DNA from: Davidsoniella eucalypti
Lineage: Eukaryota; Ascomycota; Sordariomycetes; Microascales; Ceratocystidaceae
Length of the DNA stretch: 64,000 nucleotides
Assembly: GCA_004009845.1 (NCBI GenBank)
Contig: RMBW01000123.1
Span: forward strand, 1-64,000
Direction: 5' to 3'
Shown: positions 13,309 through 24,039 of the stretch, one piece after another
How positions within the stretch are numbered: position 1 is the stretch's first letter
Layout: each line of letters begins with the position of its first letter
The notes under the pieces: model-generated
What the model was told of the DNA's origin: nothing
Database searches by the model: none
Seen by the model: only the letters and a program-made list of their open reading frames with translations
Position numbers and translations under genes: made by a program

Positions 13309-14677
13309 CTATTTCGCTAAAATTCCGGCTATTCTTAAAGAAAGATCAAGGATAGACAAGTGCTCATCTGCACCATCTAGAAGACGCTTGTCGACTTCAG
13401 AAAAGACTAAAACGATCTTGTTCTTATGATCATCCTTGATAGTCTCATCAAAGACGATGGATTGATATAACTGATAGTGATAGTTAGTATATACATATGT
13501 AAGAGTTCAAAGAAAGCGGTTGACTTACTTGTGATAGCACCTGACTCGCACTCCATCCATCAGCAATGAACTCCCCCACGACGCTTGAAATACGGGGGTA
13601 GGCTTCCTGTCTAGGGTTAGGCCGCATGGCATCTACCAGCCGGTCGACGGCAGAGTCGGGGATTACACCGGCGATCTCTTCGATGATCTTGACAGTTACA
13701 GGCGTTTTAGGGGTGTCTACGTCCATAGCTTCATCGCCATTGCCATCCTGAGCCTTGGCACCAACAAGACGAGCAGCACTTTGTAGGAAAGTGATGGCTT
13801 TTCTCAGATCTCCTTCACTTGCCTTGATCAGAGCATCGACGGCACCATCTTCCAAGGGGACACCCTCCGCATTGGCGATCAGGTCTAATCTATTCTTGGC
13901 ATTGCCTTGATCTAGACTCTTAAATCGGAACTTGCTGCAACGACTGGCGAGAGGGTCTATTATACGGGTAACATAGTTGCAAATCAAACAGAAACGTGTG
14001 ATTTTGCTGTACGTCTCCATAGTACGACGCAAAGCACTTTGAGCGTCTTGTGTCATCGAGTCAGCCTCATCTAAGACAATGATCTTGAAAGGAGGACACG
14101 GGTATTTGTCTTTGTAGTGTGGTGGTGGATTCGTAAGTTGCATGCGAGCAAAGTCCTTGACCTTCTCTCTAACGATAGAGATACCACGTTCATCTGAGGC
14201 GTTGAGCTCTAGCACTCGAGAGCGCATCATCTCGGGACCGTAAAGCTCCTTGGCAAGAGCAAGAATCGTAGACGTTTTACCTGTACCAGGTGGGCCATAG
14301 AACAGCATGTGTGGGAGCTATAGATGCAGTAGTGATGAGAATAGAGCACAAGGAAACATGCTGGTAGCGTAGTGGATTGTGGGTACTAACATTGGAAGCG
14401 TGGAGGGTCTTGCGAAGAACAGTCGTGGTGTGATCTTGAGCAGTAACATCGTCAAGAGTCTTGGGACGGCTAGAATGAAACCAGCATATGTTAGAATGAT
14501 GGTAACGATTATCATGAAGGGGAAAGGACTATTCGAGCTACTGCATAGGATATTCAGTACATACTATTTCTCAACCCACGGCTGAGCTCTAGAGATATCT
14601 GTAGTCTTGTCCGACTTGGTGGCGGTGCTGTTGGCAGCTGCCGCTTTGCGTGCCTTGAGATCAAAAAAGCTAGCCAT
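13309..14677 (-). CDS. RFC2: Replication factor C subunit 2 (clamp loader AAA+ ATPase)
   Basis: Four exons (14677-14565, 14469-14391, 14317-13529 and 13470-13309) join in phase into 380 aa. The motifs run in order: N-terminal EKYRPKTL, Walker A GPPGTGKT at about 72-79, the sensor-proximal ELNASDERG box, Walker B/DEAD LDEAD at about 146-150, and the SRC arginine-finger motif that places it among the small RFC subunits. A C-terminal collar domain follows. RFC opens and loads PCNA at primer-template junctions; the AAA+ sequence matches the Rfc2 (human RFC4) branch best. Intron 3 carries a textbook TACTAAC branch site near its acceptor. The insert after the AAA+ lid (residues about 256-272, acidic) is slightly longer than in yeast. 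Confidence 0.96.
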
Positions 14678-15601
14678 GGCGTTGAATGTGATGAAGACAA
14701 TGAAGAGGTTGCGGACAATAGGATGCTAAAAACTACGATGCAACGACGATTGTAAATAGTGCTGTAGTGGCCGCTAAAAATCAATTAAGCCCGGAAAGTT
14801 CGACGCGTTTAGTACGCGACGTTATATCGATAGCTCACTAAAGCTCAGAGCAAGGGTTATGTCCTACAGAGGTCCCCACAATTCGGCTGCACTACAACTA
14901 TTGTTTGCTTTACTGGGTTTGAGAGTAGTAGTGGCATGCATCATGTACATATGTGGTGTGTGATGGTATATATCTACATGTGATAGGGCAAACATAATCT
15001 GTAGACTCTTTTACGGTGGCCATTGCAGAGTAGTAAAGATATATTTTGTAGTTACCGACACACTGGCCCATACTAAACTGGCTCTGTAAGTTAGCTAGGA
15101 AAACAGATCTCAAACGCCATGGCTGATTTTGAGCCAAACCAGCCGTTTCATAGCGCCCAACGAGCCAGTTGGTTGCTGACCGTGAAATTAAGACGGTATT
15201 TCAAACGCCAATGCCCATTTGATTTGGAGAGTGAGACTTTTCCCCTTCGATTCAGTCAGCAACTACGACTTATTTATTTATGCCTAGAAAGTTGACGGTA
15301 ATTCTAGCTTAAATAGCCCTTTCCAAACTTCAACATTCCGCTTTACTATTTTGTTTCCTGATCCAACATTCTTTGTATCATTATTTGTATCATTCTTTCA
15401 AACACCAGAAATTTACTCTGTTTGCTTTCCATCCATATCATTTACTAAGTCTGCCGCCTCATTTGCCCTCCACCATCACATGAATTTTTTCGCCTTCTAG
15501 GCTATATTTTCGTGGCGACCCTCATCAATAGCTTCTTGAGCCTATCCTGGAATTGTCACCTAGCGCGGCATCTTGCCTATCTGCATTTCTCAAGCTTCAG
15601 G
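14678..15601. promoter_or_regulatory. Divergent promoter interval between RFC2 and the UBC gene
   Basis: This 924-bp head-to-head interval holds both promoters. A C/T-rich tract at about 15315-15480 precedes the UBC start, typical of a filamentous-fungal transcription start region. Two similar stretches that read CAAACGCCA(T/A) occur near 15112 and 15202. No RNA gene was recognised. Confidence 0.5.
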
Positions 15602-17412
15602 ATGGCAGAACAATCCATCCTACGCATCACCAAGGTTCGTACAATGAATGGCCGGACTCCGCCGTGAACATTCTCAGGGCCCGGCTTATCCACATGCGGG
15701 GTTTGACTTGCGAGGCTGACAATAAATTCGGCTTCAGGAAATCAGTGACCTCCAACGCACTGGCGATCTGTGTATGTTGAGCCCCATCAAGATGTCCTCT
15801 GACCACTCGCCGTATCACATATTGGATTGATTAAGCTAATATCGTATCTTGTAGCTTTGGCGGTAGCTTGCAAAGATGCCGATGTTCGCACTGTCAGGAG
15901 TCTCATTATCGGACCACACGAGACACCATATGAATTTGGGTTTTTTGAGGTAGTTAAAATTTCTGCCCATTGGGTGAATAAAAATTGTCCCAAGCTAACT
16001 GTTGCAACATGAAAAGTTTCAAATGACTTTCAATAGAGGTATATAACCTTGTCATTTGGCCACTCTGTAATACATATTAGCTGTATTTAAACACTAACAC
16101 TCGTCTGTAGAATATCCGCGAATAGCGCCTGCTGTATCTGCTCTAACTACAAACTTTGGTCGGTGCAGATTCAACCCGAATATCTATGCCAATGGCAAAG
16201 TGTGCCTGTATGTCCGCTTAAGCAATATTCGAAGGCCTTCTTAAATCTCATTTACTGACCATATGATACATTAGATCAATCCTAGGGTATGCTGAGAATG
16301 TTTAAATGATGTCAAGAAATCACCGAGGCTAACCACTTTTGCTAAAAGAACATGGAGAGGTACACGGGGTGAGCAATGGTCCGCTGCACAGGGTATGGAG
16401 TCGATTCTTTTGTCGATTCAAAGTCTCATGTCATCCAATCCATATGAAAACGAGCCAGGATTTGAGGACGCTTCTCACCCCGACGATCTAAAACTCAAGG
16501 AGGCATATGTGAAGAAGGTAACTTTTCAACTAGCAAGATATATTGTCAGTGATACTATTTCTAACCCGTTGATAGATTCGCCATGAGACGTTACGAATCA
16601 CTGTGATTCAGAGACTCGAAGAGTTCTTAGCAGCTGATAAAAAGACTCCAGACTCTACGAAAGATCAGGATTCGGATGACTTGAACCAATACATCTTCAG
16701 AGATCTTATCAAACAACGCTTCTTATGGTACTACTCTGCGTTTCGGGAGTCAATCGAAAAGGCCAAGAAAGAAGTACAGGAACAAGAGCCATTCGTGAGG
16801 ATGCCTTTTGAGGGCCGTGGGAATGTTCTTGAGGGCAAGTTCAATTATCCCGAGCTAGAGCGACGCTTGGTAAAAATCAAAGAAGCCTTGGATACGGAGC
16901 CTAGTACATGGGCCGAACAAGGGCCTACCATGCTGAAGGACGAGAAGTCAGTCGCTGTCAACCTTCTTAACAAGTTTCATCAAGTCGTGAATATCTGGAA
17001 GGCATCTGATATTCCCCACTCTATTGCCCTTCTGAATGGCAACCCGTTTGTTTGGATACTCACGTATTTTGGACGTCCCATGAACCTGTTCGATGGTGGC
17101 GTTCTAACCATCGTCATAAATTTCAGTCCTAATTTCCCCGAACAACAGCCTCGTGTGAAACTTCAAACTCCTATTTTTCATCTTCGGGTCGCAAATGATG
17201 GTACATTGTGTTATTTCCCCAACCCTATGAAGAAAGAGGACGTCAAGCTGCATCTGAGTGCCATAATAGAGGCACTTGAAGAAGAGGAGCCAGCGTACGA
17301 TCCACGAACTTTGATCAATCCCGAAGCCTTCAAACTCTATTGGGGCACACCTGCAGATCGCAAGACTTACAACCGTCGTGTCCGTCGCTCCGTTCAAGAC
17401 ATCATGGAGTAA
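15602..17412 (+). CDS. UBE2Z-like E2 with tandem UBC domains
   Basis: Eight exons were reconstructed: 15602-15634, 15738-15771, 15855-15949, 16017-16038, 16111-16207, 16275-16286, 16349-16517 and 16576-17412. All phases agree, giving 432 aa. UBC domain 1 (about 5-150) has the UBE2Z signature: FNPN in place of HPN, then GKVCLSILGTW with catalytic Cys about 93, and the SNPYENEPGFE loop. UBC domain 2 (about 290-420) keeps a cysteine in DGTLCYFP (about 366) and an NPEAFKLYW helix but lacks an HPN-type motif. UBE2Z-class enzymes accept ubiquitin or FAT10-type modifiers from UBA6-type E1s in animals; fungal substrates are unknown to me. Both cysteines could be catalytic, or the second may be a degenerate scaffold. 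Confidence 0.88.
16275..16286 (+). other. 12-nt microexon in the UBC gene
   Basis: Exon 6 is only 12 nt, bounded by TTAG before and GTATGC after. It supplies the last base of a Leu codon, then Ser-Ile-Leu and two bases of Gly, completing the conserved CLSILGTW stretch directly after the catalytic cysteine. Skipping it would keep frame but delete four residues of the active-site loop. Confidence 0.8.
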
Positions 17413-17987
17413 GTTGCTTGTAAACCCTAGAGATTACACCTAGACGATGTCATACTAACATATAACAGCAACCATACCGAATAATACGTACCTAATGTCA
17501 TCACCCCCCATAGATTGAGTAGCTCTAGTCTGCTATAGACCGTCATAGCTATAACACATAATGCTCAATATTTCAGCGACAATTATGATTACATTCCATA
17601 CCAGAAGGGGATTTCAGGCAGGGGTTTCCTATCATCTTTTCATAGAAGGGGAATCTAATTCACTAGAGGAGACTTTGCGTTAGATTTTTTTTATTTTCAA
17701 GCCATGCTATATCGGCAAAGTGTTTTTTATTAAGTGCATAAATTCGTTTAATGTCGTAGTTTTGGTTTCTATTTGTGCAAGAGCCCCCCCCCCCCCCCCC
17801 CCCCCCCAATAACCATGTTATTAATGATAATGCCTCACAAGAGGACAAATGAGCAGTCGTAGGTGATGTCACCCTTCCATGGAACTCTCACATGGCTCGA
17901 TTGTGTCGATTGTTGCCATGTTAGGTGATGATTTGACGTAGATACAAATATACTAAGATATGGGTAATTGTATAAAGGTTCCATCTC
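17413..17987. other. Convergent intergenic interval with poly-C tract
   Basis: 3' flanks of the UBC gene and of the minus-strand Ser/Pro-rich gene. The only notable structure is the 24-nt cytosine run at 17784-17807. No gene was recognised. Confidence 0.6.
17784..17807. repeat. Poly-C mononucleotide run (24 nt)
   Basis: Twenty-four consecutive cytosines on the plus strand in the intergenic region. Such runs are length-unstable and are also frequent sequencing or assembly error sites, so the exact length is uncertain. Confidence 0.9.
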
Positions 17988-19679
17988 TCATCTTTTGGGT
18001 GGTCTCCCGGGAGCCTTTGCATTCTTACGTCCTCCGCCCGAAATGGCCCCTACAGAAGTAGTCGACCCAGTCCGACGCTTATCCGGCAAAATATCTCGGC
18101 CTGGAACATATGGCGCCGCAATACCGACGTATTTTTCTGCAGGGACACCACTAGGATCGCTACCGCGGAATTCATAGGTACCGTTTGGTGTAAACAAGGC
18201 GGGCGCGCCACCGACAGGACGCTGGACCTGTTCGGCGTGTATTTTATCGAGAGCTTCGCCTACAACAGCGTACTGTGACCAGTTGATAGGGGGGCATCGC
18301 ACGATGTTTTGCTCACCGGGGATATTTGCCCATGCAGGCTTTTTAGCCTTCTTAGCCTTCTTTTTGGCTGCGCGGGCGGCTTTTGCTTCCGTGTTGTGTG
18401 AGCTGCCTTCACCGCCATTATCAGACCCTTCCATATCGATATCGGATTCGGAAGATGACTCAGAAGAGGAGTCAGAGTAAGACGGTATGGTTTCTCCGCC
18501 GTTTCGCTCTCCGGGCATGAAGCCGCCGGCCATCTGGACTACGCCAGATTGAAGATCTCTAACAAAAGTCTCCGGTCGTGCAAGTGCTTCATTCTTTGCA
18601 CGTTGAAGAGTCACCATGTCGTTTTCAGCGCGTCGGCGCTGCATCTGCAAAATAGCGATTGCGCTTTGCAGGGCAATGATGTCAGGGTTGGATTCCAGGT
18701 CTATGGGCAGCGGCGGCGGTATAGCGATGGTGTTTGTAGTCATGTTTTGCTGGTTATTATGCGTCAAGGGCGCACGTGGTGGCAGCTGTTGTGCTGGTGG
18801 TTGTAGGGGTAGCTGATGCTGGTTTGGCGCAGATATCGCGGATGCCGCTGTTGATGCCGCAGCCGAGTTACTACCACTCGGCGCCGAGAAGGACGTCGCC
18901 TTTGTAGTTGGGACGGGCGCGGAAAGCGGCTGCTTTGGCATATTTGCTTTGGAAGTAGGATGGGCTTCCGGTCTCGAGTGTGACAATGGGGGAGTTATAG
19001 GACTGACTGGCGGTCGTTCTGGCGAGGTGCTACGCTTAGCATGCTGACTAGCGAGTGATGGTGGTAGTGAGGGCGACGGGAGTGCCATGCCCGTGGGGGC
19101 AGCGAGTGGAGTTGGGCCAGTTGTAGGTGGTTGTGAGGCACCGCGCGACACAGATACATGGCGACTGTGTGATTGAGATGAGCTTGAGCTGCCAGCGCGT
19201 GCGGGCGGCGTCATAGACGGTAGTGAGAGTGGAAGTGGTGAATGTACGCGCTGGTAGTGTTGGTGTTGCGCAGAATACTGGCTATTTATCGGAGACGGTG
19301 GCTGTGGCTGTGGGTGCTGCAAACCAGCTGGTTGAGTTTGGGTTTGGTCAGGACGAGTCATCGTCATTGTTGCGGTTGTGAGGATGTCAAGTTCTTGTGG
19401 CGATGCGCAAACAACAGCAGGGTTTCTTCGTTTTGGATCGGGCAATGTTGGGGGAGAGGACGAGATCGTGTTATCGTAGTCTTGATGCAGCGATGTAGAA
19501 AGCGTGGTTGGAGTGTGTGTATTCAAGCGAGGCAAAGCCGATGTGGTAGGTTTTTTTGGTATTGCAGTTGCCGCGACTTTTTTGATATCTGTGCGAATCG
19601 TAGCACCGGTTATCTTGCGCTTGTTGTAGGTTGAAGGTTTAGCCTTGCCTCTGGCCGGTTTTGCGGTTATGAAATCCAT
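17988..19679 (-). CDS. Ser/Pro-rich protein with AT-hook-like C terminus, function unknown
   Basis: A single exon encodes 563 aa from the ATG at 19679. Residues about 1-330 are low-complexity and rich in Ser, Pro, Thr and Gln, with basic patches near the N terminus. A short predicted helical region of about 40 residues with the core LQSAIAILQMQRRRAEND follows. Next come an acidic Ser/Asp/Glu stretch and a Lys/Ala-rich basic patch. The C-terminal ~110 residues look conserved and ordered (around INWSQYAVVGEALDKIHAEQ). The extreme C terminus ends KAPGRPPKR, resembling an AT-hook, so a nuclear DNA-associated role is plausible. I do not recognise the family; a chromatin-complex subunit is one possibility. 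Confidence 0.82.
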   Translation of the reverse strand: MDFITAKPARGKAKPSTYNKRKITGATIRTDIKKVAATAIPKKPTTSALPRLNTHTPTTLSTSLHQDYDNTISSSPPTLPDPKRRNPAVVCASPQELDILTTATMTMTRPDQTQTQPAGLQHPQPQPPSPINSQYSAQHQHYQRVHSPLPLSLPSMTPPARAGSSSSSQSHSRHVSVSRGASQPPTTGPTPLAAPTGMALPSPSLPPSLASQHAKRSTSPERPPVSPITPPLSHSRPEAHPTSKANMPKQPLSAPVPTTKATSFSAPSGSNSAAASTAASAISAPNQHQLPLQPPAQQLPPRAPLTHNNQQNMTTNTIAIPPPLPIDLESNPDIIALQSAIAILQMQRRRAENDMVTLQRAKNEALARPETFVRDLQSGVVQMAGGFMPGERNGGETIPSYSDSSSESSSESDIDMEGSDNGGEGSSHNTEAKAARAAKKKAKKAKKPAWANIPGEQNIVRCPPINWSQYAVVGEALDKIHAEQVQRPVGGAPALFTPNGTYEFRGSDPSGVPAEKYVGIAAPYVPGRDILPDKRRTGSTTSVGAISGGGRKNAKAPGRPPKR

Positions 19680-20293
19680 ATTTAGCCAACTTCAGCTAAA
19701 GGGGACAAGGTTTAGCGGGGTCTATCTATATTGGCTAGGGCATCAATCAAACCCGCCACAACATACAATGTTGAATCTACATATATGTATGTACAGACGG
19801 GGCAGGGGTGGAAATTCTGTTCGCCTGTGCGTTGTATTTGCAGCACTTTATGGCCTATAAGCCGGCAGTGGGAATGAATTAGCTGTTGCTAGGTGCAACT
19901 GAGAGGGCGGGAAGGATGAAGAGCTCGAATAGCGGCCAATATGCGCCAAAGCTCTGCTTTACGAGGGATTATTCGATGATATCAGACTATTTCAGTTGTT
20001 GCGACGATGATATTTGATGAATTGGATTTTGGTTGGATTGGCAATTTGTGTGAGAGAGAGAATTTCATCATCAGATGGCACTAGAAGTTGAGATCATAAT
20101 ATAGGCACAAGGAATTACCAGTCAGGCAACTACCAACAACAGATGATTTTAAGCTGGGGAAATATAGAGACTGCTATAACTACATAACTAGGTTATTATT
20201 ATTGCTACTAAGTCTACGGATGATATGGTTTTCACTTTAGGCAGGCTCACTCTAGGCAAGCAGACTCTCTTGATTATAATATGCTTGCCAGTT
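19680..20293. other. Intergenic interval upstream of the Ser/Pro-rich gene
   Basis: The low-coordinate part should contain the promoter of the minus-strand gene ending at 19679; the other end is the 3' flank of the CHORD gene. No gene, RNA or repeat was recognised. Confidence 0.5.
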
Positions 20294-21509
20294 CTATATC
20301 TGTAGGCGTCCAGCGCGACCAACTTGCAGAATCTCACCAGTGTACCCATCCTCACTGCTCAACACTGGCCACGAAGAGCCATCTGCCTTGGCTAGTGTCA
20401 CCTCTAACTTGGTGCCTAGAATCTTAAAGACAGACTTGGCGGGGTCGATGGGACCAAAGGTGTCAATGTCCTTGGTATAACGCTTAGGTGTAGGGTCTGA
20501 CGTCACTAGGTTGAGCTTGATTTGGTTATCGTTAAACGTGACAGTGGAGGTCTCCTTTGAGATCTTTTTCAGGAAGAACGATGCGATAACGGTATTCACA
20601 GTCTGGTAGAAATCTCTCCTGTAGAAATGTTAGTTTACTGTAGCAGAATACAGTAAATGCTATACGCTGCGTTGTACATACCGGACAGTATTAAGAACAT
20701 CCTCTGCGCCACCTGCCTTCTGGCCCTTGAGGCCACTGCCAATGAACAAATGACGGTTCTTGGTAGTGCAGCCCTCAATCTTCATGAATTGGTCAAATTC
20801 TAGCACACGGCGCTTGCAGCATGAGTAGCCTTTGGAACCCTCATGAAAGATTGGAGTGCCAGGATGGTGTACACAGCTTTCGCTGTCTCTGCTAGCTCCA
20901 GCCTTGTAGGAGACACCACATGTGCGTCGTCTGCATATCTGGTTATCGGGGATATCGAGGCTTGGATCATCGTTCTCGGACTCGGGGGGTGGGGGAGGGG
21001 CAGCTGGTGTGGCCTGGGCCGCAGCAATAGGCTTGCGATCAGGGACTTGAGAAGCCGCAGCCGCAGCCGCAGCCGCCTCATTCATCTTGCTGATCTTGAG
21101 GTTAAGCTCATTCTCGTTGATAGGCTTGCCTTCTTCAAGTTTGGCAGGCGCTTCGGTTGTCGAGTGCTTGCCTTCAGTGCAAGGCGGGATTGTCAAGAAT
21201 TCGTCAAAGGTCAGTACACGAGGCTTGCAGCACTTCCAACCTATAGAAAATAAATTACTGTTAGTTGGACAGGCTCAAAGCTATAGTAGAACGGCATGTT
21301 GGAAATAAAGCTAAACAGCTAGCTCTATGCCATACAAAGAATCACTATAGATTGCAACAGATAGCTAGCCAAGTTTAGGTTTCGAGCAAGTAAGTTAACG
21401 TACCCTTTTGACCCTCATGAAAGATAGGCGGACCGGGGTGATAAACGCAGCTTTCTTCCGTATCAGAAAAGGTCTTGCCGCAGCCCTGGCGAACACACTT
21501 TTGGGCCAT
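20294..21509 (-). CDS. CHORD-CS domain co-chaperone (CHP1/RAR1/melusin type)
   Basis: Three exons (21509-21404, 21240-20682 and 20618-20294) join in phase into 329 aa. CHORD zinc-binding domain 1 starts at residue 3 (CVRQGCGKTF, then the HPG-PIFHEG-KGWKCC pattern). CHORD 2 is at about 140-205 (CRRRTCGVSYK, HHPGTPIFHEGSKGYSCC). A CS (p23-like) domain occupies about 220-315, with the typical FGPIDPAKS-type segment and a terminal WPVL motif. This is the two-CHORD-plus-CS layout of fungal and animal CHP proteins, which act as HSP90/SGT1 partners. Between the CHORDs lies a linker with an eight-alanine run followed by Pro-rich sequence. Intron 1 splits CHORD 1 between its two halves. Confidence 0.94.
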
Positions 21510-22003
21510 GATGAAAACAAAAAGGACAGAGTCTCAACCGAATCTCGAAAGAAACAAACTACCAATATATAGTGGCTAGAAGAACAAGCTCGTCAAGGTT
21601 GTCAAAGTACAGACAGTTTTAATAACTAAAAGTGGCCGAGTTGTAATGATGCGTTCTAAAACCACAGGCTATATCAGAGCCATTTCGCGCTGAAGTATTA
21701 GGGCCACAGATGGTTCTAGAAAGCGCGGTAGACATTATAACTTCACTAGAGCTCTCATAATACCCCACTCACCAAACTTCATCAACGAACTTCAGTTTCT
21801 GCCGTTAAAAAACGGCGGTTCTAATTTGCGATTCGCCTCTTGGTACTCACCGCCTTTTCAAGAATGCACAGTTAGGGTTATTGTAGCAGACCGACCTCTG
21901 TTAATCATGCTAATCTAGAAGCGCATACTGATCTGTATATATTTAATTTACAATAGCTGTTACTAATGGTACATGCTGTCCTAGTGGACTGCTGGTGTCT
22001 GTT
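21510..22003. other. Intergenic interval upstream of the CHORD gene
   Basis: About 490 bp containing the CHORD gene promoter and the 3' flank of the next minus-strand gene. Nothing specific was recognised. Confidence 0.5.
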
Positions 22004-23215
22004 CTAATTCATGCCCTCCATGAACTCGACTCTGTCAAGAATCATATCCTTCAAACCAAGATACTCTCTGAGAGCCTCCCACTCCGGCCCGCTCTCCTCT
22101 CCATGTTTCCAGACCTCCTGGAAGCCCCAAGAGAGTGCAATCTTGTCCATTGCCGCGCGCTCTTCCTCTCTTAACCAGCGTTTCCGCATAGGTGTGCCCG
22201 GGATCCAAGTCACACGCTGCATATGATCCATAATTGACATGCGGGCAACAACTCCCATGAATCCCGTGAAGCCAACATAAGACATGATGCCCATGAAGGC
22301 AAACGACGTGGCCAACGTTGGATCAATGGAGGAGTTGTACTGGGCGAATGAGTGGGCAATGCCGTAGGAAGTTGGTGGGATCAGCGATATCGCTAACGCA
22401 GGAGCAGTGCAATGAGTGACGATCTTCCGCAGATAGAACGGCGTTGAGCAATAGCATACATCTACGACGCCGAGAGCTGCGTCGAGATCTTTCACGGCAA
22501 TGGCTACCTTGAGAGCAAACGAGGCAGTATCCTCCTGGATGACAGCGGAGGGTCGGTTCGGATACTGCTTCTTGTAAACAATTCCGTTTTTGGACTTGAC
22601 GGGCAAAGGCTTAGATCCAAACATCTGAAGCGCATCGGGAATATGTCTCGCTTGACCTAGCTCAGACTGGACCTCGATGAATTGGTCCAGTAGTGACATG
22701 GTAACAACGACATTTGGGGCGGACAAGATGTTGTAGGCCGCTTGGGAAACTCGTTGGACCATTCTATCGCGGAGCTTGCTTTGGAAGGCGGCCGCCCGGT
22801 CTGCTGTTTGGTTGGACTTATCATCGATGTTGAGGGGACTCGCGCTTTCCTGCTTCTTGTCTTGGACTATGCGCGGGGTCATGGCCTTGGCGGCAGTCAG
22901 ACACGATTTGAGTGCAATAATGACCGCCTGTTCGTCGGGAATGTCATCGCGGGAAAGAAACATGGCCTCGGTGCGGTCGACTAGAGACAAGACCTTCTGG
23001 AACTCGGCTGGAATAGCATCTTGAGGAGGGGCAGCAGCAGCGCTATAGAACCTCACAGCTTTAGACACAGGGCCTTGAGTGGAAGCGATAGAGCTTCTAG
23101 ATGCCGTCCATGAATATCGGGCGCTTTGAAGTAAAGAAGCCGTATTTTGAGTGCAACTAGCAGCATGCGTGGCTCTTCGTGATATGGCAGCCGTGAGCCT
23201 AGCCGAGCGCTGCAT
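22004..23215 (-). CDS. Predicted mitochondrial membrane protein, unknown function
   Basis: A single exon encodes 403 aa from the ATG at 23215. The N terminus (MQRSARLTAAISRRATHAAS...) is Arg/Ser/Ala-rich without acids for over 60 residues, a strong mitochondrial presequence pattern ending near the RFYSAA motif. A helical soluble region follows. Then come two hydrophobic stretches at about residues 267-285 and 303-325 (the second Gly/Phe-rich), separated by a short polar loop. A charged C-terminal domain begins with a WIPGTPMRKRW segment. This suggests an inner-membrane protein with a matrix or intermembrane tail. I cannot name the family. Confidence 0.85.
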   Translation of the reverse strand: MQRSARLTAAISRRATHAASCTQNTASLLQSARYSWTASRSSIASTQGPVSKAVRFYSAAAAPPQDAIPAEFQKVLSLVDRTEAMFLSRDDIPDEQAVIIALKSCLTAAKAMTPRIVQDKKQESASPLNIDDKSNQTADRAAAFQSKLRDRMVQRVSQAAYNILSAPNVVVTMSLLDQFIEVQSELGQARHIPDALQMFGSKPLPVKSKNGIVYKKQYPNRPSAVIQEDTASFALKVAIAVKDLDAALGVVDVCYCSTPFYLRKIVTHCTAPALAISLIPPTSYGIAHSFAQYNSSIDPTLATSFAFMGIMSYVGFTGFMGVVARMSIMDHMQRVTWIPGTPMRKRWLREEERAAMDKIALSWGFQEVWKHGEESGPEWEALREYLGLKDMILDRVEFMEGMN

Positions 23216-24039
23216 TGTATCTTGAGGTCTGGGATAGGAAAGTAGACAAATGCTTGCTAACGGATATATGCTGATATCAGGCTGTCCACGGTCCTGAATC
23301 GGACAGTAGCTAAAAGAAGCTATCGTTGTATAGACAATGCCGACTACGATGCTCGGAAAAAAGTGACTGGTAAAATTATCGGGGGTAGATTGGATGTGAA
23401 AATGATCGCGAATCCCGCTTTGGTAGCTGCCGCGAATGAGGCCGCAGCTCTTTCCAATTCAATGCTATCGAGCCAGCAAATCCATTAGTTGCGTTGGTCT
23501 AATGCTGGGTGCCTACGCTACTAACTAAGCCTACACGACCCACTTTTAAGTAGGCTTCTCTAATGTCTTTACAGGGCCTTGTCCAGCGATTTTCAGGCCT
23601 TTGCTGGGAATTCTAGCGCCTAATGACGAAACAAGGCCTTCTTGTTTTAAATAACTTTAAAGTTGATTTTATTACTGCGCGCCGGTTGCATCCTGTATTT
23701 TGTTTTCATTTTCGTATCCATTACTTATCAAAGCCATCTTCAAACTTGGCGCATTATTTTATTTCGTCTTCTTTTTCTCGTTCATATCGCCTAATCACAC
23801 ATTCAAATTCTCGCCCTTTAGTGATCGTCTTGATTTCGCCCATCGCCATATATTTTGGCCAAGCGTCCGGCGTCATCGGCGCTGTGTAATTCAAACTATT
23901 CGATCGACACAGGCCTGCATCACACGTGGTGGCCTCAATCTATCCGCACACATACAGACAATCGTCTTCGCTCACTGCTGAACGCCTTCATCTTTCGGAA
24001 CACATAGCAAACAAACCTGAGCCTCTCGACATCGACAAC
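23216..24039. promoter_or_regulatory. Divergent promoter between mitochondrial-protein gene and verprolin
   Basis: An 824-bp head-to-head interval. The verprolin leader side (about 23690-24039) is pyrimidine-rich. No specific binding site was assigned. Confidence 0.55.
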
